A stretch of DNA of 64,000 nt from Hyphomonas sp. (GCF_018402285.1 NZ_JAGYJH010000006.1:122837-186836); one strand, 5' to 3'; numbered from the stretch's first letter, positions 9,119 through 18,707 are shown. Numbers and translations are program-made. Notes: generated by a model from the sequence alone, not told the origin.

Positions 9119-9161
9119 CGTCAAATGAAATAGACACTTTTTGTGTAAAGCAAAAAGTGCA
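9119..9161. promoter_or_regulatory. Tandem PpsR/CrtJ-type operator between ATP-grasp gene and crtB
   Basis: Two 18-bp elements of the TGT-N12-ACA type, each one base off: CGT-N12-ACA at 9119-9136 and TGT-N12-GCA at 9144-9161, seven bases apart. They lie in the divergent region serving crtB and the ATP-grasp gene, and match the operator form seen at four other promoters in the cluster. Binding by the PpsR encoded at 25720-27144 is inferred. Confidence 0.55.
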
Positions 9162-9191
9162 CTGAATCCAGATGGCCTGAAAGCTTCCTGG

Positions 9192-9264
9192 CCTGTCAGA
9201 GTAGTCCGCAAGCTATTTTGACGGAGTTCGTCAGGAACAGCTTGCGGACTTCTGGATGGACAGG
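9192..9264 (+). promoter_or_regulatory. Long nested inverted repeat in the crtB leader
   Basis: Three nested stems are present: outer CCTGTC (9192-9197) with GACAGG (9259-9264); middle AGTCCGCAAGCT (9203-9214) with its perfect 12-base complement at 9239-9250; inner TGACG (9219-9223) with CGTCA (9229-9233). If transcribed, it would fold into a long hairpin ending 15 bases before the crtB ATG. There is no T-run, so it is not an ordinary terminator. No riboswitch family is recognised. Confidence 0.6.
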
Positions 9265-9279
9265 CAATAGTGTCATCCC

Positions 9280-10329
9280 ATGTGGACAGAACTGTCTTTA
9301 TCCTCTGATCTTGCCCCGCCGTCCAAGTTTGACTTGGCCGAATCTGCCCGTCTGATCCGGGAAGGCTCAAAGAGCTTTCATGCGGCGTCCCTGATCCTTC
9401 CGTCGGAGGTTCGCCAGGCAGCGCGCGCCCTCTACGCCTTTTGCCGGGTCGCCGATGATCGGATCGATGAAGGCCGGGATCCGCATGCGGCCCTTTCCAG
9501 CCTTCGCCGCCGGCTTGCTTCAGCCTATTCGAGGCGGCCGGAGGACAGCCCCGTTGACCGGATGTTTGCCTGGGTCGTGAGTGAGTACGCCATTCCGCGC
9601 GCCATCCCCGAGGCTCTGCTTGAGGGGTTTGCCTGGGACGCGGACGGACGCGTCTACCAGTCATTCGACGATCTGAAGGCCTACGCCGTCCGGGTTGCCG
9701 GAACAGTCGGCGTCATGATGGCACTGGTCATGGGCGAGCGGCGGCCTGACGCGCTCGCCCGGGCCATCGATCTCGGCATTGGCATGCAGCTGACCAACAT
9801 CGCGCGCGATGTCGGCGAGGACGCCGCCGCCGGGCGGTGCTACCTGCCGGAAGACTGGCTTCAGGAGGCCGGTGTCTCCCGCGCCGACCTGTTTTCGGTT
9901 TCCGGCCCGGACCGCCAGATCCGCTCGCTTGTTCAAAGGACGCTGCAAGAAGCTGAAGGCTTTTATGTCTCGGGCTTTGCCGGAATAGACTATCTGCGCC
10001 CCGATTGCCGCACGGCAATCCGCGCAGCCGGCCTGATTTACAAGGACATTGGCCGCGTGATCGAGGCCAATGCGTTCGATTCGATCACCCGCCGCGCCGC
10101 TGTTTCGGCGGGCCGCAAACTCTTTCTTGCGTCACGCGCGGCGTGGCCGCAGCAGGCCGGGGCCCATCATTCCGAAGCGGAACCATCAGCACAATTCCTG
10201 TTGCAGGCGGTGGCCAGCCGCCCGCTCCCCGAGCTGCCTGGCGCTTCGTCTCCGGCAGGCTGGGCGTGGGTCATGGACCTTTTCCTGCAGATGGAGCGCC
10301 GGCGGGATGCCGGCTCCGTGATGGAATAG
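9280..10329 (+). CDS. crtB: Phytoene synthase CrtB
   Basis: 349 residues of the squalene/phytoene synthase family. The first aspartate-rich motif DDRID lies at 59-63 after FCRVA, and the second, RDVGED, at about 175-180 after LTNIA. The enzyme condenses two geranylgeranyl diphosphates to phytoene. No clear Shine-Dalgarno sequence precedes the ATG, and the leader is dominated by the nested inverted repeat at 9192-9264. The small gene at 10343 follows 13 bases after the stop and is probably co-transcribed. Confidence 0.94.
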   Translation: MWTELSLSSDLAPPSKFDLAESARLIREGSKSFHAASLILPSEVRQAARALYAFCRVADDRIDEGRDPHAALSSLRRRLASAYSRRPEDSPVDRMFAWVVSEYAIPRAIPEALLEGFAWDADGRVYQSFDDLKAYAVRVAGTVGVMMALVMGERRPDALARAIDLGIGMQLTNIARDVGEDAAAGRCYLPEDWLQEAGVSRADLFSVSGPDRQIRSLVQRTLQEAEGFYVSGFAGIDYLRPDCRTAIRAAGLIYKDIGRVIEANAFDSITRRAAVSAGRKLFLASRAAWPQQAGAHHSEAEPSAQFLLQAVASRPLPELPGASSPAGWAWVMDLFLQMERRRDAGSVME

Positions 10330-10342
10330 CTTGGGCAGCCTG

Positions 10343-10498
10343 ATGCCGGAGTTTCATGCCCTCTTTCTGCTCGAGCTTGTCCTTTTCAGCGGCGCCGCAT
10401 TGGCCTGGGGCTTCTGGGAACTCTGGCAGACAGACAAGGCCATCAAGAAAACCAAGGAAGAAGAAGAGGCAGAGCGGCGCGCCGACGGTCCGGTTTGA
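10343..10498 (+). CDS. Small single-span membrane protein downstream of crtB (51 aa)
   Basis: An ATG at 10343 opens a 51-residue frame ending at TGA 10496-10498. Residues about 4-28 form one hydrophobic helix, followed by a strongly charged tail rich in Lys and Glu. The bases before it (gcagcctg) offer only a weak ribosome site. Small one-span proteins directly after crtB occur in other photosynthesis clusters, which supports it being real; its role is unknown. It converges on crtC with nine bases between the two stops. Confidence 0.6.
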   Translation: MPEFHALFLLELVLFSGAALAWGFWELWQTDKAIKKTKEEEEAERRADGPV

Positions 10499-10507
10499 CG
10501 CGCCAGC

Positions 10508-11467
10508 TCAGGCGCGTCTCGGCATCCGGAACGGCAGCATCAACTTGACCAGCGCCTTGCGCAGCCGGTCTCCGTCGAGGCTTTCATGAACCCCGGAAGC
10601 CCATTGCCCATCGATCCGTGAGCTGATGGTGGACCGGCTGTAAAACGGTGTGTCTTCAAGGGTTTTGCCCAGCTGGACAGGCGCAGTGTCCAGCGGGCAA
10701 GTGCGCCGCCGGATCCCGAAGATACGTGTGGCGGGCAGCTCGATGGCAGGCAGGGTATGCCCGGTTTCTAGGGTCCCGTCCTTCAGGAACCGGAGGGCAT
10801 GGCTGGTCTGTAGCCCGTCGCGGGAGTCGGTAGTGTAGCTGATGGCAGTCGTCCCGTTCTTCTGATGCATCCGGGACCAGTCCCAGTAGCCGAAAGCCTC
10901 CTCAAGCGGGCTGTCGCCAAAGTTCATATCGAAATAACCTGTTCCCCGCCAGGAGAGGCCAGGCTGGTCAAACACCACCTCGACATCTGCGAGCGGCGCG
11001 ACCGGGCGCCAATGATGCGATTCGCCGGCGTCAATTGCGAACAGACGGTCATTTATCGTCCGGGGCACCAGGCGCACCTTGCCCCTGACGGGGAAGGGGA
11101 TCGGCATGCCGGTTTCGCGGATGCTGATGGTGAGGCCGTTGGCGTCCCAGCTGATGTCGCTCGGCCCGATCCCGATTTCATCCGGCGCGACCCGGACGCT
11201 GCGGCGGCCGCGTTCCGTCATCGCCCAGCGCTGGCCCTGACTGCCGTAGAGGGCGACATTCAGGGCGCAATGGTTGAGCGGATCGGTGCGGCCGGACCAG
11301 GCATAATAGGGAGAAAAGACGCTGCCGATGAAGGCGATCAGTGTCAGGGCATACTCGCCGTCATCACTGATGGCGTCGATGTACCACCAGGCATAGCCCC
11401 TCGGCGCGACGGGGCGGTCGAACAGGCCGTTTCTGGTTTTTTCAACGTTCGCCATTGGGCTCGTCAT
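10508..11467 (-). CDS. crtC: Carotenoid 1,2-hydratase CrtC (hydroxyneurosporene synthase)
   Basis: 319 residues from the ATG at 11467, which has a perfect AAGGAG six bases upstream. An ATG at 11503 would read through the operator and is rejected. The conserved SGRTDPLNHCALNVALYG block near residues 57-74 and the GYFDMNFGD and YWDWSR segments are typical of CrtC. The enzyme adds water across the terminal C1-C2 double bond of acyclic carotenoids such as neurosporene or lycopene. It is transcribed away from crtE, with which it shares an operator region of 73 bases. Confidence 0.92.
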   Translation of the reverse strand: MTSPMANVEKTRNGLFDRPVAPRGYAWWYIDAISDDGEYALTLIAFIGSVFSPYYAWSGRTDPLNHCALNVALYGSQGQRWAMTERGRRSVRVAPDEIGIGPSDISWDANGLTISIRETGMPIPFPVRGKVRLVPRTINDRLFAIDAGESHHWRPVAPLADVEVVFDQPGLSWRGTGYFDMNFGDSPLEEAFGYWDWSRMHQKNGTTAISYTTDSRDGLQTSHALRFLKDGTLETGHTLPAIELPATRIFGIRRRTCPLDTAPVQLGKTLEDTPFYSRSTISSRIDGQWASGVHESLDGDRLRKALVKLMLPFRMPRRA

Positions 11468-11482
11468 TCGCAACTCCTTAAG

Positions 11483-11526
11483 CGTCAATATAAATTGACA
11501 CATAGATATGACTAGTTACTATGACA
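11483..11526. promoter_or_regulatory. Tandem PpsR/CrtJ-type operator and promoter, crtC/crtE
   Basis: Site one is CGTCAA-N6-TTGACA at 11483-11500; site two is TGA-N12-ACA at 11509-11526. Each is one base from TGT-N12-ACA, and the gap is exactly 8 bp, the spacing known for cooperative CrtJ/PpsR binding. For crtE, TTGACA (11495-11500) and TACTAT (11517-11522) form a -35/-10 pair with a 16-base spacer, so the operators cover the promoter. A GGAGG at 11530-11534 then serves the crtE ATG at 11541. Confidence 0.7.
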
Positions 11527-11540
11527 CATGGAGGCCGCTC

Positions 11541-12413
11541 ATGGATACAGATGCTTTGATCGAGTGGGTGCTCGAGCGTTCGGTTAACTTCGCATCCGAA
11601 GGTGAGGCGCCGCCCTTGCTGGTCAGGGCGATCCACCATGCGGTTTTTCCCGGTGGCGCAAGGGTGCGGCCAAGGCTCTGTGTCGCTGTCGCAGCCGCGT
11701 GTGGCGAGCCGGAATGTCTACCGATTGCTGCGGCGGCCGGGGCTGCCATCGAGCTCATGCATTGCGCTTCGCTGGTTCATGATGATTTGCCAGCGTTTGA
11801 TGCGGCGGAGTTGCGCAGGGGTAACCCTTCCGTGCACGCGGCATTCGGTGAGCCGATCGCCATCCTTGCCGGCGACGCGCTGATTGTGATGGCGTTCGAG
11901 ACCCTGCTCCGGGAAGTGGCCAGCGCGCCGGCAACCTGCATGCGCCTCAGCCGTGTCCTTGCCGAGACAACCGGCTCCCCTCGGGGAATTGTTGCCGGAC
12001 AGGCGTGGGAAAGCGAGGCGATCATCAACCTGAGCGCCTATCATCAGGCCAAGACCGCCGCGCTTTTTGTGGCCGCCACTATGTCAGGCGCTGCGTCGGC
12101 CGGTATGGACCCGGCAAGATGGCGCGCACTCGGCATTCGCCTGGGCGAAGCGTATCAGATTGCCGATGATCTGCGCGATGTGCTGCTCGGGGAAGAGGCT
12201 CTTGGCAAGCCGTCCGGGCAGGACGCTGCGCACAGCCGCCCAAGCGCTGTTGAAGCGTTTGGCCTCGAAGGTGCGTTCAAAATTTTCAGTCACGCCGTCG
12301 AGGCTGCTGCTGCGGCGGTGCCCGACTGCAATGGCGCGCCGTTCCTGAAGCAAATCGTGGCGGCGCAGGCGGCCCGACTTGTTCCCAAGAGCCTGATGCA
12401 GCGCGTGGCCTGA
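11541..12413 (+). CDS. crtE: Geranylgeranyl diphosphate synthase CrtE
   Basis: 290 residues from the ATG at 11541, which has GGAGG six bases upstream; the ATG at 11508 lies upstream of the predicted -10 box and is rejected. It is a trans-prenyltransferase with the first aspartate-rich motif in HDDLPAFD and the second in QIADDLRD. The product, geranylgeranyl diphosphate, feeds both phytoene synthesis and the bacteriochlorophyll tail. crtF follows in the same direction after 28 bases. Confidence 0.93.
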   Translation: MDTDALIEWVLERSVNFASEGEAPPLLVRAIHHAVFPGGARVRPRLCVAVAAACGEPECLPIAAAAGAAIELMHCASLVHDDLPAFDAAELRRGNPSVHAAFGEPIAILAGDALIVMAFETLLREVASAPATCMRLSRVLAETTGSPRGIVAGQAWESEAIINLSAYHQAKTAALFVAATMSGAASAGMDPARWRALGIRLGEAYQIADDLRDVLLGEEALGKPSGQDAAHSRPSAVEAFGLEGAFKIFSHAVEAAAAAVPDCNGAPFLKQIVAAQAARLVPKSLMQRVA

Positions 12414-12441
12414 AGGTCCGCTGCGCGCCAAGGAGGCCGGG

Positions 12442-13533
12442 ATGAGCGTTTCAGACCGGCTCGCTGCCTGGAAAAACCGGTTGATCGCAAACCCTGCCTT
12501 TCAGGCGTTTGCCATCGCCAATCCTTTAACGCGGCCAATTGCCAACCGAAAAGCCGCCGAGAGTTTCGATCTCGTTGCGGGCTTTGTTTATTCCCAGATA
12601 CTCTCCGGCGCCGTTGACACAGGCCTTATCCAGCGCGCAGCTGACGGGCCGGTGTCGGCGGCAGAATTCGCAATATCCTCCGGGATAGGACTAGCCGGTG
12701 CGGAACGCCTGATGCTCGCCGCGACATCCCTGAACGTGCTGCGCCGCCAGACAGACGGGCGGTTCGCCCTTGGAGAGACCGGCGCCGCGCTGCTGGGAAA
12801 TCCGTCCGTCTTTGCCATGATCCGTCATCATCAGGTGCTCTACAAGGACCTTGAGAACGTCACGGATCGCCTTCGGTTGCGGACACCGGAAACCGGACTC
12901 GGACGGTTCTGGGCTTATGGCGCGGGCGCAGACCCGGAAGAGGCAGGAGCCTATTCGCGTTTGATGGCAGAGACTCAGGTGCTCGTTGCCGAGGAAGTCA
13001 TCCGGGTTGCCGGCCTCAGTCGCAGCAGGGTGCTCATGGATGTTGGTGGCGGCCATGGCGTATTTCTCGAAAGGGCCGGTATGCGCCATCCGAAACTTGC
13101 CTTGCGCCTTGCAGATCTCCCGCCTGTCGCCGAGCAGGCGCGCCAGCGGCTCGCGGCCAGCCCGCTCGCTGACCGCCTGGAGACGTATGGGCTCGATTTT
13201 CATACCGACCTGCTCCCCCAGGGCGCTGATACCATCACGCTGATCCGGGTGCTGCATGATCATGATGACCCGCCAGCTGCACGTCTCCTGAGCAATATCC
13301 GGCAGGCTTTGCCCCCCAAAGGCAGGCTGGTGCTCGCCGAGCCAATGGCCAATACGCCGGGCGCGGCAAAGATGGGGGACGCTTATTTCGGCATGTATCT
13401 CTGGGCCATGGGCCGGGGCCGTCCCCGCTCGTTTGACGAGATCAGCCAAATGCTGCGCGCTGCCGGCTTCACGCGGATTATCCGGAAGCCGACCCGCGCG
13501 CCACTTCTGACCTGCGCCCTTGAGGCCAGTTGA
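12442..13533 (+). CDS. crtF: Demethylspheroidene O-methyltransferase CrtF
   Basis: 363 residues. An N-terminal winged-helix dimerisation region is followed by a class I SAM methyltransferase with the glycine-rich DVGGGHG motif at about 200-206. CrtF methylates the C1 hydroxyl created by CrtC to give methoxy carotenoids. A ribosome site (AAGGAGG) lies just before the ATG. The set CrtC, CrtD, CrtF without CrtA predicts the spirilloxanthin series. Confidence 0.9.
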   Translation: MSVSDRLAAWKNRLIANPAFQAFAIANPLTRPIANRKAAESFDLVAGFVYSQILSGAVDTGLIQRAADGPVSAAEFAISSGIGLAGAERLMLAATSLNVLRRQTDGRFALGETGAALLGNPSVFAMIRHHQVLYKDLENVTDRLRLRTPETGLGRFWAYGAGADPEEAGAYSRLMAETQVLVAEEVIRVAGLSRSRVLMDVGGGHGVFLERAGMRHPKLALRLADLPPVAEQARQRLAASPLADRLETYGLDFHTDLLPQGADTITLIRVLHDHDDPPAARLLSNIRQALPPKGRLVLAEPMANTPGAAKMGDAYFGMYLWAMGRGRPRSFDEISQMLRAAGFTRIIRKPTRAPLLTCALEAS

Positions 13534-13564
13534 CCTCTTTGAGGATGTGTCTTCCCCAAGGCGA

Positions 13565-13608
13565 CGTAAATAAAGATTGACACTAGAACATGTCAACATA
13601 AAGTGACA
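13565..13608. promoter_or_regulatory. Tandem PpsR/CrtJ operator of the bchC operon
   Basis: CGTAAA-N6-TTGACA at 13565-13582 and the exact TGT-N12-ACA match TGTCAA-N6-GTGACA at 13591-13608 are separated by exactly 8 bp. The bchC promoter of purple bacteria is the classic CrtJ/PpsR target with this spacing. TTGACA (13577-13582) plus a weak TAAAGT (13599-13604), 16 bases apart, could be the promoter; transcription would then start about at the ATG at 13612. Confidence 0.75.
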
Positions 13609-13611
13609 CTT

Positions 13612-14631
13612 ATGGAAACGGGCATACTCGAGTCATACGGGATCAGTCCCACTCAGCCCGCATCGGCAGCGTCTGTCGGCGCGCAGGTGGCCCCCCCCGG
13701 ATTCGCTGACGCCGTGCTATTCGATGGAAAGCGGACTGTCCGTCTTGACCGCCTTGCACTCAACGCGCCGCAGCAGGGCGACGTTGCCGTTGAGATTCTC
13801 TGGTCCGGTATTAGTACCGGTACGGAACGATTGATCTGGTCGGGCGACATGCCGCCCTTTCCGGGCCTCTCCTATCCACTTGTGCCTGGCTACGAAGCCG
13901 TTGGCAGGATCATCTATTCTCCTGAAGCGCCGTCGCGCCTTGGCGAGATTGTTTTTGTTCCAGGTGCGCGCTGTTTCCGCGATGCAGGCGGGATATTCGG
14001 TGGCGCAGCGTCCCATCTGATCGTTGCGGGCAGCCGGGCGCACCCGCTTCATCTGGAAGACCCCCGGGAAGGGGTTCTTCTGGCATTGGCGGCGACGGCG
14101 TATCATGCCGTGGCCGGGAGCAATCTTCCCGAACTCATCATTGGCCACGGCGTACTTGGGCGCCTTGCGGCAAGGGTTGTCATCGCCCTTGGCGGCACGT
14201 CGCCCGTCGTGTGGGAAACCAATTCCGCGCGCCGGGATGCCTCTGACTACAGCGTCATCGCGCCGGAAGAAGATACCCGCCGCAACTACATGTCTGTGTG
14301 CGATCTGAGCGGCGACGCGCTCATCATCGACAAGGCGTTGCCCCACTGCGCGCGCGGCGCCGAGATCGTGCTGGCCGGGTTCTATTCCGAGCGGCCGTCC
14401 TTCGCATTTCCGGCAGCGTTTATGAAAGAGATGCGACTTCGAATCGCTGCTGAATGGCAGCCTGAAGATGTCGTGGCGGTCGGGGAGCTCATCGCTACCG
14501 AGCGCCTTTCCCTCCGGGGCCTGATTACGCACCAGTTTACAGCGGGCGACGCAGGGGAGGCTTATCGCGTTGCGTTCTCCGATCCAGCTTGCCTCAAGAT
14601 GATTATTGATTGGGATGGTTTAAATGGCTGA
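13612..14631 (+). CDS. bchC: Bacteriochlorophyllide a dehydrogenase BchC
   Basis: 339 residues from the ATG at 13612 (a GTG at 13603 lies in the operator). The core matches BchC: WSGISTGTERL near the start and PLVPGYEAVGR after it, a zinc-alcohol-dehydrogenase-like NAD(P) enzyme that oxidises the 3-hydroxyethyl group to acetyl. The conserved core begins only at about residue 30, so there is either a 30-residue N-terminal extension or an internal start such as the GTG at 13687. No Shine-Dalgarno sequence is seen, consistent with a leaderless message. The end overlaps bchX. Confidence 0.9.
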   Translation: METGILESYGISPTQPASAASVGAQVAPPGFADAVLFDGKRTVRLDRLALNAPQQGDVAVEILWSGISTGTERLIWSGDMPPFPGLSYPLVPGYEAVGRIIYSPEAPSRLGEIVFVPGARCFRDAGGIFGGAASHLIVAGSRAHPLHLEDPREGVLLALAATAYHAVAGSNLPELIIGHGVLGRLAARVVIALGGTSPVVWETNSARRDASDYSVIAPEEDTRRNYMSVCDLSGDALIIDKALPHCARGAEIVLAGFYSERPSFAFPAAFMKEMRLRIAAEWQPEDVVAVGELIATERLSLRGLITHQFTAGDAGEAYRVAFSDPACLKMIIDWDGLNG

Positions 14632-15640
14632 CGATATCCGGTTCACGCGCCGCAATTCTTCGGACGAGTATGCAGATGCCCTGCGCGCAGAGGCAGCAAT
14701 CGAGCCCGACAGTGTCGCGTCCGGCCCTGTCCGCAAGGAAACCCAGATCATCGCAATCTATGGCAAAGGCGGCATCGGCAAGAGTTTCACGCTCGCCAAT
14801 CTCAGCTGCATGATGGCTGAGCAGGGTAAGCGCGTGCTGCTCATCGGCTGCGATCCGAAATCCGACACAACCTCGCTCCTGTTTGGTGGCAAGGCTTGCC
14901 CGACCATTATCGAGACGTCGTCAAAGAAGAAACTCGCCGGCGAGGAAGTGGCCATCGGTGATGTCTGCTTCAAGCGTAACGGCGTCTTCGCGATGGAGCT
15001 CGGCGGCCCTGAAGTGGGCCGGGGTTGCGGCGGCCGCGGGATCATTCACGGCTTCGAGCTGCTTGAAAAGCTCGGCTTCCATGACTGGGATTTTGACTAT
15101 GTTCTCCTTGATTTCCTCGGGGATGTCGTGTGCGGCGGCTTCGGCCTGCCGATTGCCCGGGACATGTGCCAGAAAGTGATCGTCGTCGGATCGAACGATC
15201 TTCAGTCCCTTTATGTCGCCAACAATGTCTGCTCCGCAGTCGAATATTTCCGCAAGATGGGCGGTAATGTCGGCGTGGCCGGAATGGTCATCAACCGGGA
15301 TGATGGGACGGGTGAGGCGGCCGCCTTTGCGCAGGCCGTGGGCATACCCGTGCTCGCCACCATCCCCGCGAACGAAGACATTCGCCGCAAGTCGGCAAAC
15401 TACCAGATTGTCGGCACGGCTTCTTCGCCTTGGGGCGCGCTTTTTTCCGAGCTCGCAGAGAACATCGCAGCGTCCGTGCCTAATCGTCCGACGCCGCTGG
15501 TGCAGGACGGCTTGCTGTCGCTCTTTTCTTCCAAGGATACGGGCGGCGACATCGTGCTGGAGCCTGCGACGTTTGCCGACATGTGCGGGGTTGAGCACGT
15601 CGAAAAGCGTTCCCTCGAAGTCGTCTACGAGGAGATTTGA
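14624..15640 (+). CDS. bchX: Chlorophyllide a reductase iron protein BchX
   Basis: 338 residues, NifH-like. The P-loop GKGGIGKS starts at residue 48, and Cys135 (GRGCGGRG) and Cys170 (VVCGGFG) are the expected [4Fe-4S] ligands bridging the homodimer. BchX passes electrons with ATP hydrolysis to BchY-BchZ, which reduces ring B of chlorophyllide. It overlaps the end of bchC by eight bases and its stop is a few bases before bchY, so the operon is translationally tight. Confidence 0.95.
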   Translation: MADDIRFTRRNSSDEYADALRAEAAIEPDSVASGPVRKETQIIAIYGKGGIGKSFTLANLSCMMAEQGKRVLLIGCDPKSDTTSLLFGGKACPTIIETSSKKKLAGEEVAIGDVCFKRNGVFAMELGGPEVGRGCGGRGIIHGFELLEKLGFHDWDFDYVLLDFLGDVVCGGFGLPIARDMCQKVIVVGSNDLQSLYVANNVCSAVEYFRKMGGNVGVAGMVINRDDGTGEAAAFAQAVGIPVLATIPANEDIRRKSANYQIVGTASSPWGALFSELAENIAASVPNRPTPLVQDGLLSLFSSKDTGGDIVLEPATFADMCGVEHVEKRSLEVVYEEI

Positions 15641-15645
15641 TCTCG

Positions 15646-17220
15646 ATGACCGGCCCGCGCGTTACGCTTCTGGAAAATCGCACCCGCCGGGCAGCCCCCG
15701 CCGCGAGCCACGCAGAGGCGCCTGCGCCAGTGGCAGAAGCATCTGGTTGCCATGCTGGCAAGGACGAACTGAGGAAAGCGGCTGCTGCAGCTGGCAACAG
15801 TGAACTGCTCGACGGCTATGCCCGGGATTATCCCCAGGGACCGCACGACCAGCCTCAAAGCATGTGCCCGGCCTTCGGTTCACTGCGCGTAGGCTTGCGG
15901 ATGCGCCGGACTGCGACAATCCTTTCGGGCTCAGCCTGCTGTGTTTATGGCCTGACTTTCACTTCCCATTTCTATGGCGCTAAGCGCTCGGTCGGCTATG
16001 TGCCCTTCAATTCGGAGACGCTGGTCACCGGAAAGCTCTTTGAAGACATCAAGGAAGCGGTCGAGAAAACAGCCGATCCGGAAAAATACGACACGATCGT
16101 CATTACAAACCTCTGTGTGCCAACAGCCTCGGGTGTGCCGCTTCGCCTTCTGCCGGATGAGATCAATGGCGTCCGCATCATCGGGATAGATGTTCCAGGC
16201 TTTGGTGTTCCCACTCATGCCGAAGCCAAAGACGTACTGGCCGCTGCCATGCTGTCTTATGCCCGGAAAGAAGCTGAAGCCGGTCCAGTCCGCCGGGCTG
16301 CGGGCGATACTGCCGACCTTCCGAAAGTGACGCTGCTGGGAGAAATGTTTCCCGTCGATCCGGTTATGATCGGCCGGATGCTTGAGCCACTTGGCCTCGC
16401 GGCGGGCGCCGTAGTGCCCACCCGGGAATGGCGGGAGCTCTACACGGCTCTGGATGGCGCTGTCGTTGCCGCCGTCCACCCTTTCTACACCGCGTCAGTT
16501 CGGGAATTTGAAGCTGCCGGCCGCCCGGTTGTTGGGTCCGCGCCGGTTGGCGCTGAAGGTACGGATGCCTGGCTGAAAGCAATCGGTGAAGCCGCCAATG
16601 TGCCGGCAGACCGGATTGATGCGGCCCGCAACCAGTTCGGCCGTATCATTACCAGCGCCCTTCTGGCCAAGCCAATCCGGGGACGGATTACCCTATCGGG
16701 GTATGAGGGCTCAGAGCTGCTCGTCGCGCGCCTCCTGATCGAAAGCGGCGCAGATGTCCGCTATGTCGGAACGGCCTTGCCGCGCACCCGCTGGTCGGAC
16801 CCTGACCGGGAATGGCTGGAAGCCAAGGGCGTACATGTCCAGTTCCGGGCGTCGCTGGAGCAGGATCTCGCCGCATTCCGGGAATTCCGCCCGGATCTCG
16901 CGATCGGCACAACACCCGTCGTTCAGAAAGCCAAAGAGGCAGCAACGCCAGCGCTCTACTTCACCAACCTCATTTCGGCCCGCCCCCTTATGGGGCCAGC
17001 TGGCGCCGGATCGTTGGCAGATGTCGTCAACTCCGCGATTGCCGGCCAGGCACGGTTTGACGAGATGAAGGCCTTCTTTGAAGGCGTAGGCTCAGGTGAC
17101 ACTGCCGGCGTCTGGCAGGGCCAGCCCGATACGCATGACGAGTTCCGCATCCATCAGACCCGCAAGCTCGCCGCGCGGGCCCGCCAGGCAGCAAATCTGG
17201 AGGCACCCACAGGATGCTGA
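15646..17220 (+). CDS. bchY: Chlorophyllide a reductase subunit Y
   Basis: 524 residues from the ATG at 15646, preceded by GAGGAGA about 11 bases upstream; a TTG at 15637 is too close to that site. It has the nitrogenase component 1 fold, related to NifD and BchN. Cysteines in the N-terminal third ([23 protein letters not shown]) are the probable iron-sulfur ligands shared with BchZ. The BchYZ heterotetramer performs ring B reduction. The first 50 residues are alanine-rich and probably disordered. It overlaps bchZ by seven bases. Confidence 0.94.
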   Translation: MTGPRVTLLENRTRRAAPAASHAEAPAPVAEASGCHAGKDELRKAAAAAGNSELLDGYARDYPQGPHDQPQSMCPAFGSLRVGLRMRRTATILSGSACCVYGLTFTSHFYGAKRSVGYVPFNSETLVTGKLFEDIKEAVEKTADPEKYDTIVITNLCVPTASGVPLRLLPDEINGVRIIGIDVPGFGVPTHAEAKDVLAAAMLSYARKEAEAGPVRRAAGDTADLPKVTLLGEMFPVDPVMIGRMLEPLGLAAGAVVPTREWRELYTALDGAVVAAVHPFYTASVREFEAAGRPVVGSAPVGAEGTDAWLKAIGEAANVPADRIDAARNQFGRIITSALLAKPIRGRITLSGYEGSELLVARLLIESGADVRYVGTALPRTRWSDPDREWLEAKGVHVQFRASLEQDLAAFREFRPDLAIGTTPVVQKAKEAATPALYFTNLISARPLMGPAGAGSLADVVNSAIAGQARFDEMKAFFEGVGSGDTAGVWQGQPDTHDEFRIHQTRKLAARARQAANLEAPTGC

Positions 17221-18674
17221 TCCAGGATCATGACAGAGCAGGCGGTTATTGGGGCGCGGTGTATGTGTTCACCGCAATCAAAGGCCTGCAGGTCGTCATC
17301 GACGGGCCTGTCGGTTGCGAAAATCTCCCCGTTACCTCCGTTCTTCATTATACGGATGCTCTGCCGCCGCATGAGTTGCCAATCGTTGTTACCGGACTTG
17401 GTGAAGAAGAACTGGGTCAGCATGGCACAGAGGCAGCGATGAAGCGCGCCCGGGCCGCACTTGATCCGGCTTTGCCTGCGGTTGTGGTCACAGGCTCTAT
17501 CGCCGAGATGATCGGCGGGGGCGTGACGCCGGAAGGCTCCAACATCCAGCGCTTCCTCCCGCGCACGATCGATGAAGACCAGTGGCAGAGCGCTGACCGG
17601 GCGCTCCTGTGGCTCTGGACGGAGTTTGCGCAGACCAAAGGGCGCAATCCCCGCAAACCAGACAGGAAAGAGGGCGCCAGGCCCCGCGTCAATATCATTG
17701 GCCCGTCCTACGGCATGTTCAACCTTGCTTCAGATCTCGCGGAAATCCGACGGCTCGTCGAAGGCATCGGGGCAGAGATAAACCTCGTCTTTCCGCTAGG
17801 CTCGCATGTGTCGGAAATCCGCGGTCTTCTGAATGCAGACGTCAATATCTGCATGTACCGGGAGTTTGGCCGCGCGCTGTGTGAAGCGCTTGAAACGCCT
17901 TATCTGCAGGCGCCCGTCGGGCTGCATTCGACGACACGTTTCCTGCGCGCATTGGGAGAGTTGACAGGTCTTGACCCTGAGCCGTTCATCGAGGCGGAAA
18001 AGCACTCGACCCTGAAGCCTCTCTGGGACCTCTGGCGCTCGGTCACCCAGGATTTCTTTGCCACGGCAAGCTTCGGCATCGTGGCCAATGAAACCCACGC
18101 AAAAGGCATCCGGAACTTCCTCGAAAATGATCTCGGCGTCAGCTGCGCGTTTGGGTTTACCCGTTCAGCCGGCCAGAAAACCGATAACGACCAGGTGCGT
18201 GCCGCGATCCACGCCTCGCCACCACTCGTCGTCTTCGGCAGCTACAATGAACGCATGTACCTGCAGGAAGTGGGCGCCAAGTCGATCTGGATACCGGCCT
18301 CGTTTCCGGGTGCGCTGATAAGGCGGCATCCTGGAACTCCCTTCATGGGGTACTCTGGGGCGACCTATATCGTTCAGGAATATTGCAACGCCCTGTTCGA
18401 TGCGCTGTTCCATATCCTTCCGCTCGGCACCGCGCTTGATGTCACAGATGCCACACCTGCGCGGACCATGACTGCGCAGGTCAGCTGGGACAGCCGGGCC
18501 AGCGAGGTTCTTGATCACTATCTTGAGCGTCAATCCGTCCTGACGCGGATTTCAGCGGCCAAGAGAATCCGGGATCACGTCGAGACCGTGGCCGCAAAGG
18601 AAGCGCAAGGCCGTGTCACGGCCGAGCTTGTAACGCGGTCGGTATTGGAAATTGAAAGAGGCAGAGCGGCCTGA
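17214..18674 (+). CDS. bchZ: Chlorophyllide a reductase subunit Z
   Basis: 486 residues, NifK/BchB-like. The N-terminal [11 protein letters not shown] segment carries a likely cluster-ligand cysteine, and the [13 protein letters not shown] block is typical of BchZ. It pairs with BchY to form the catalytic component of chlorophyllide reductase. The gene leads into pufQ after 33 bases, preserving the bchCXYZ-puf superoperon known from purple bacteria, where bch transcription reads through into puf. Confidence 0.94.
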   Translation: MLIQDHDRAGGYWGAVYVFTAIKGLQVVIDGPVGCENLPVTSVLHYTDALPPHELPIVVTGLGEEELGQHGTEAAMKRARAALDPALPAVVVTGSIAEMIGGGVTPEGSNIQRFLPRTIDEDQWQSADRALLWLWTEFAQTKGRNPRKPDRKEGARPRVNIIGPSYGMFNLASDLAEIRRLVEGIGAEINLVFPLGSHVSEIRGLLNADVNICMYREFGRALCEALETPYLQAPVGLHSTTRFLRALGELTGLDPEPFIEAEKHSTLKPLWDLWRSVTQDFFATASFGIVANETHAKGIRNFLENDLGVSCAFGFTRSAGQKTDNDQVRAAIHASPPLVVFGSYNERMYLQEVGAKSIWIPASFPGALIRRHPGTPFMGYSGATYIVQEYCNALFDALFHILPLGTALDVTDATPARTMTAQVSWDSRASEVLDHYLERQSVLTRISAAKRIRDHVETVAAKEAQGRVTAELVTRSVLEIERGRAA

Positions 18675-18707
18675 AAAAGCCGCCTGAAACTCAGGGAGGA
18701 AGTGAAC

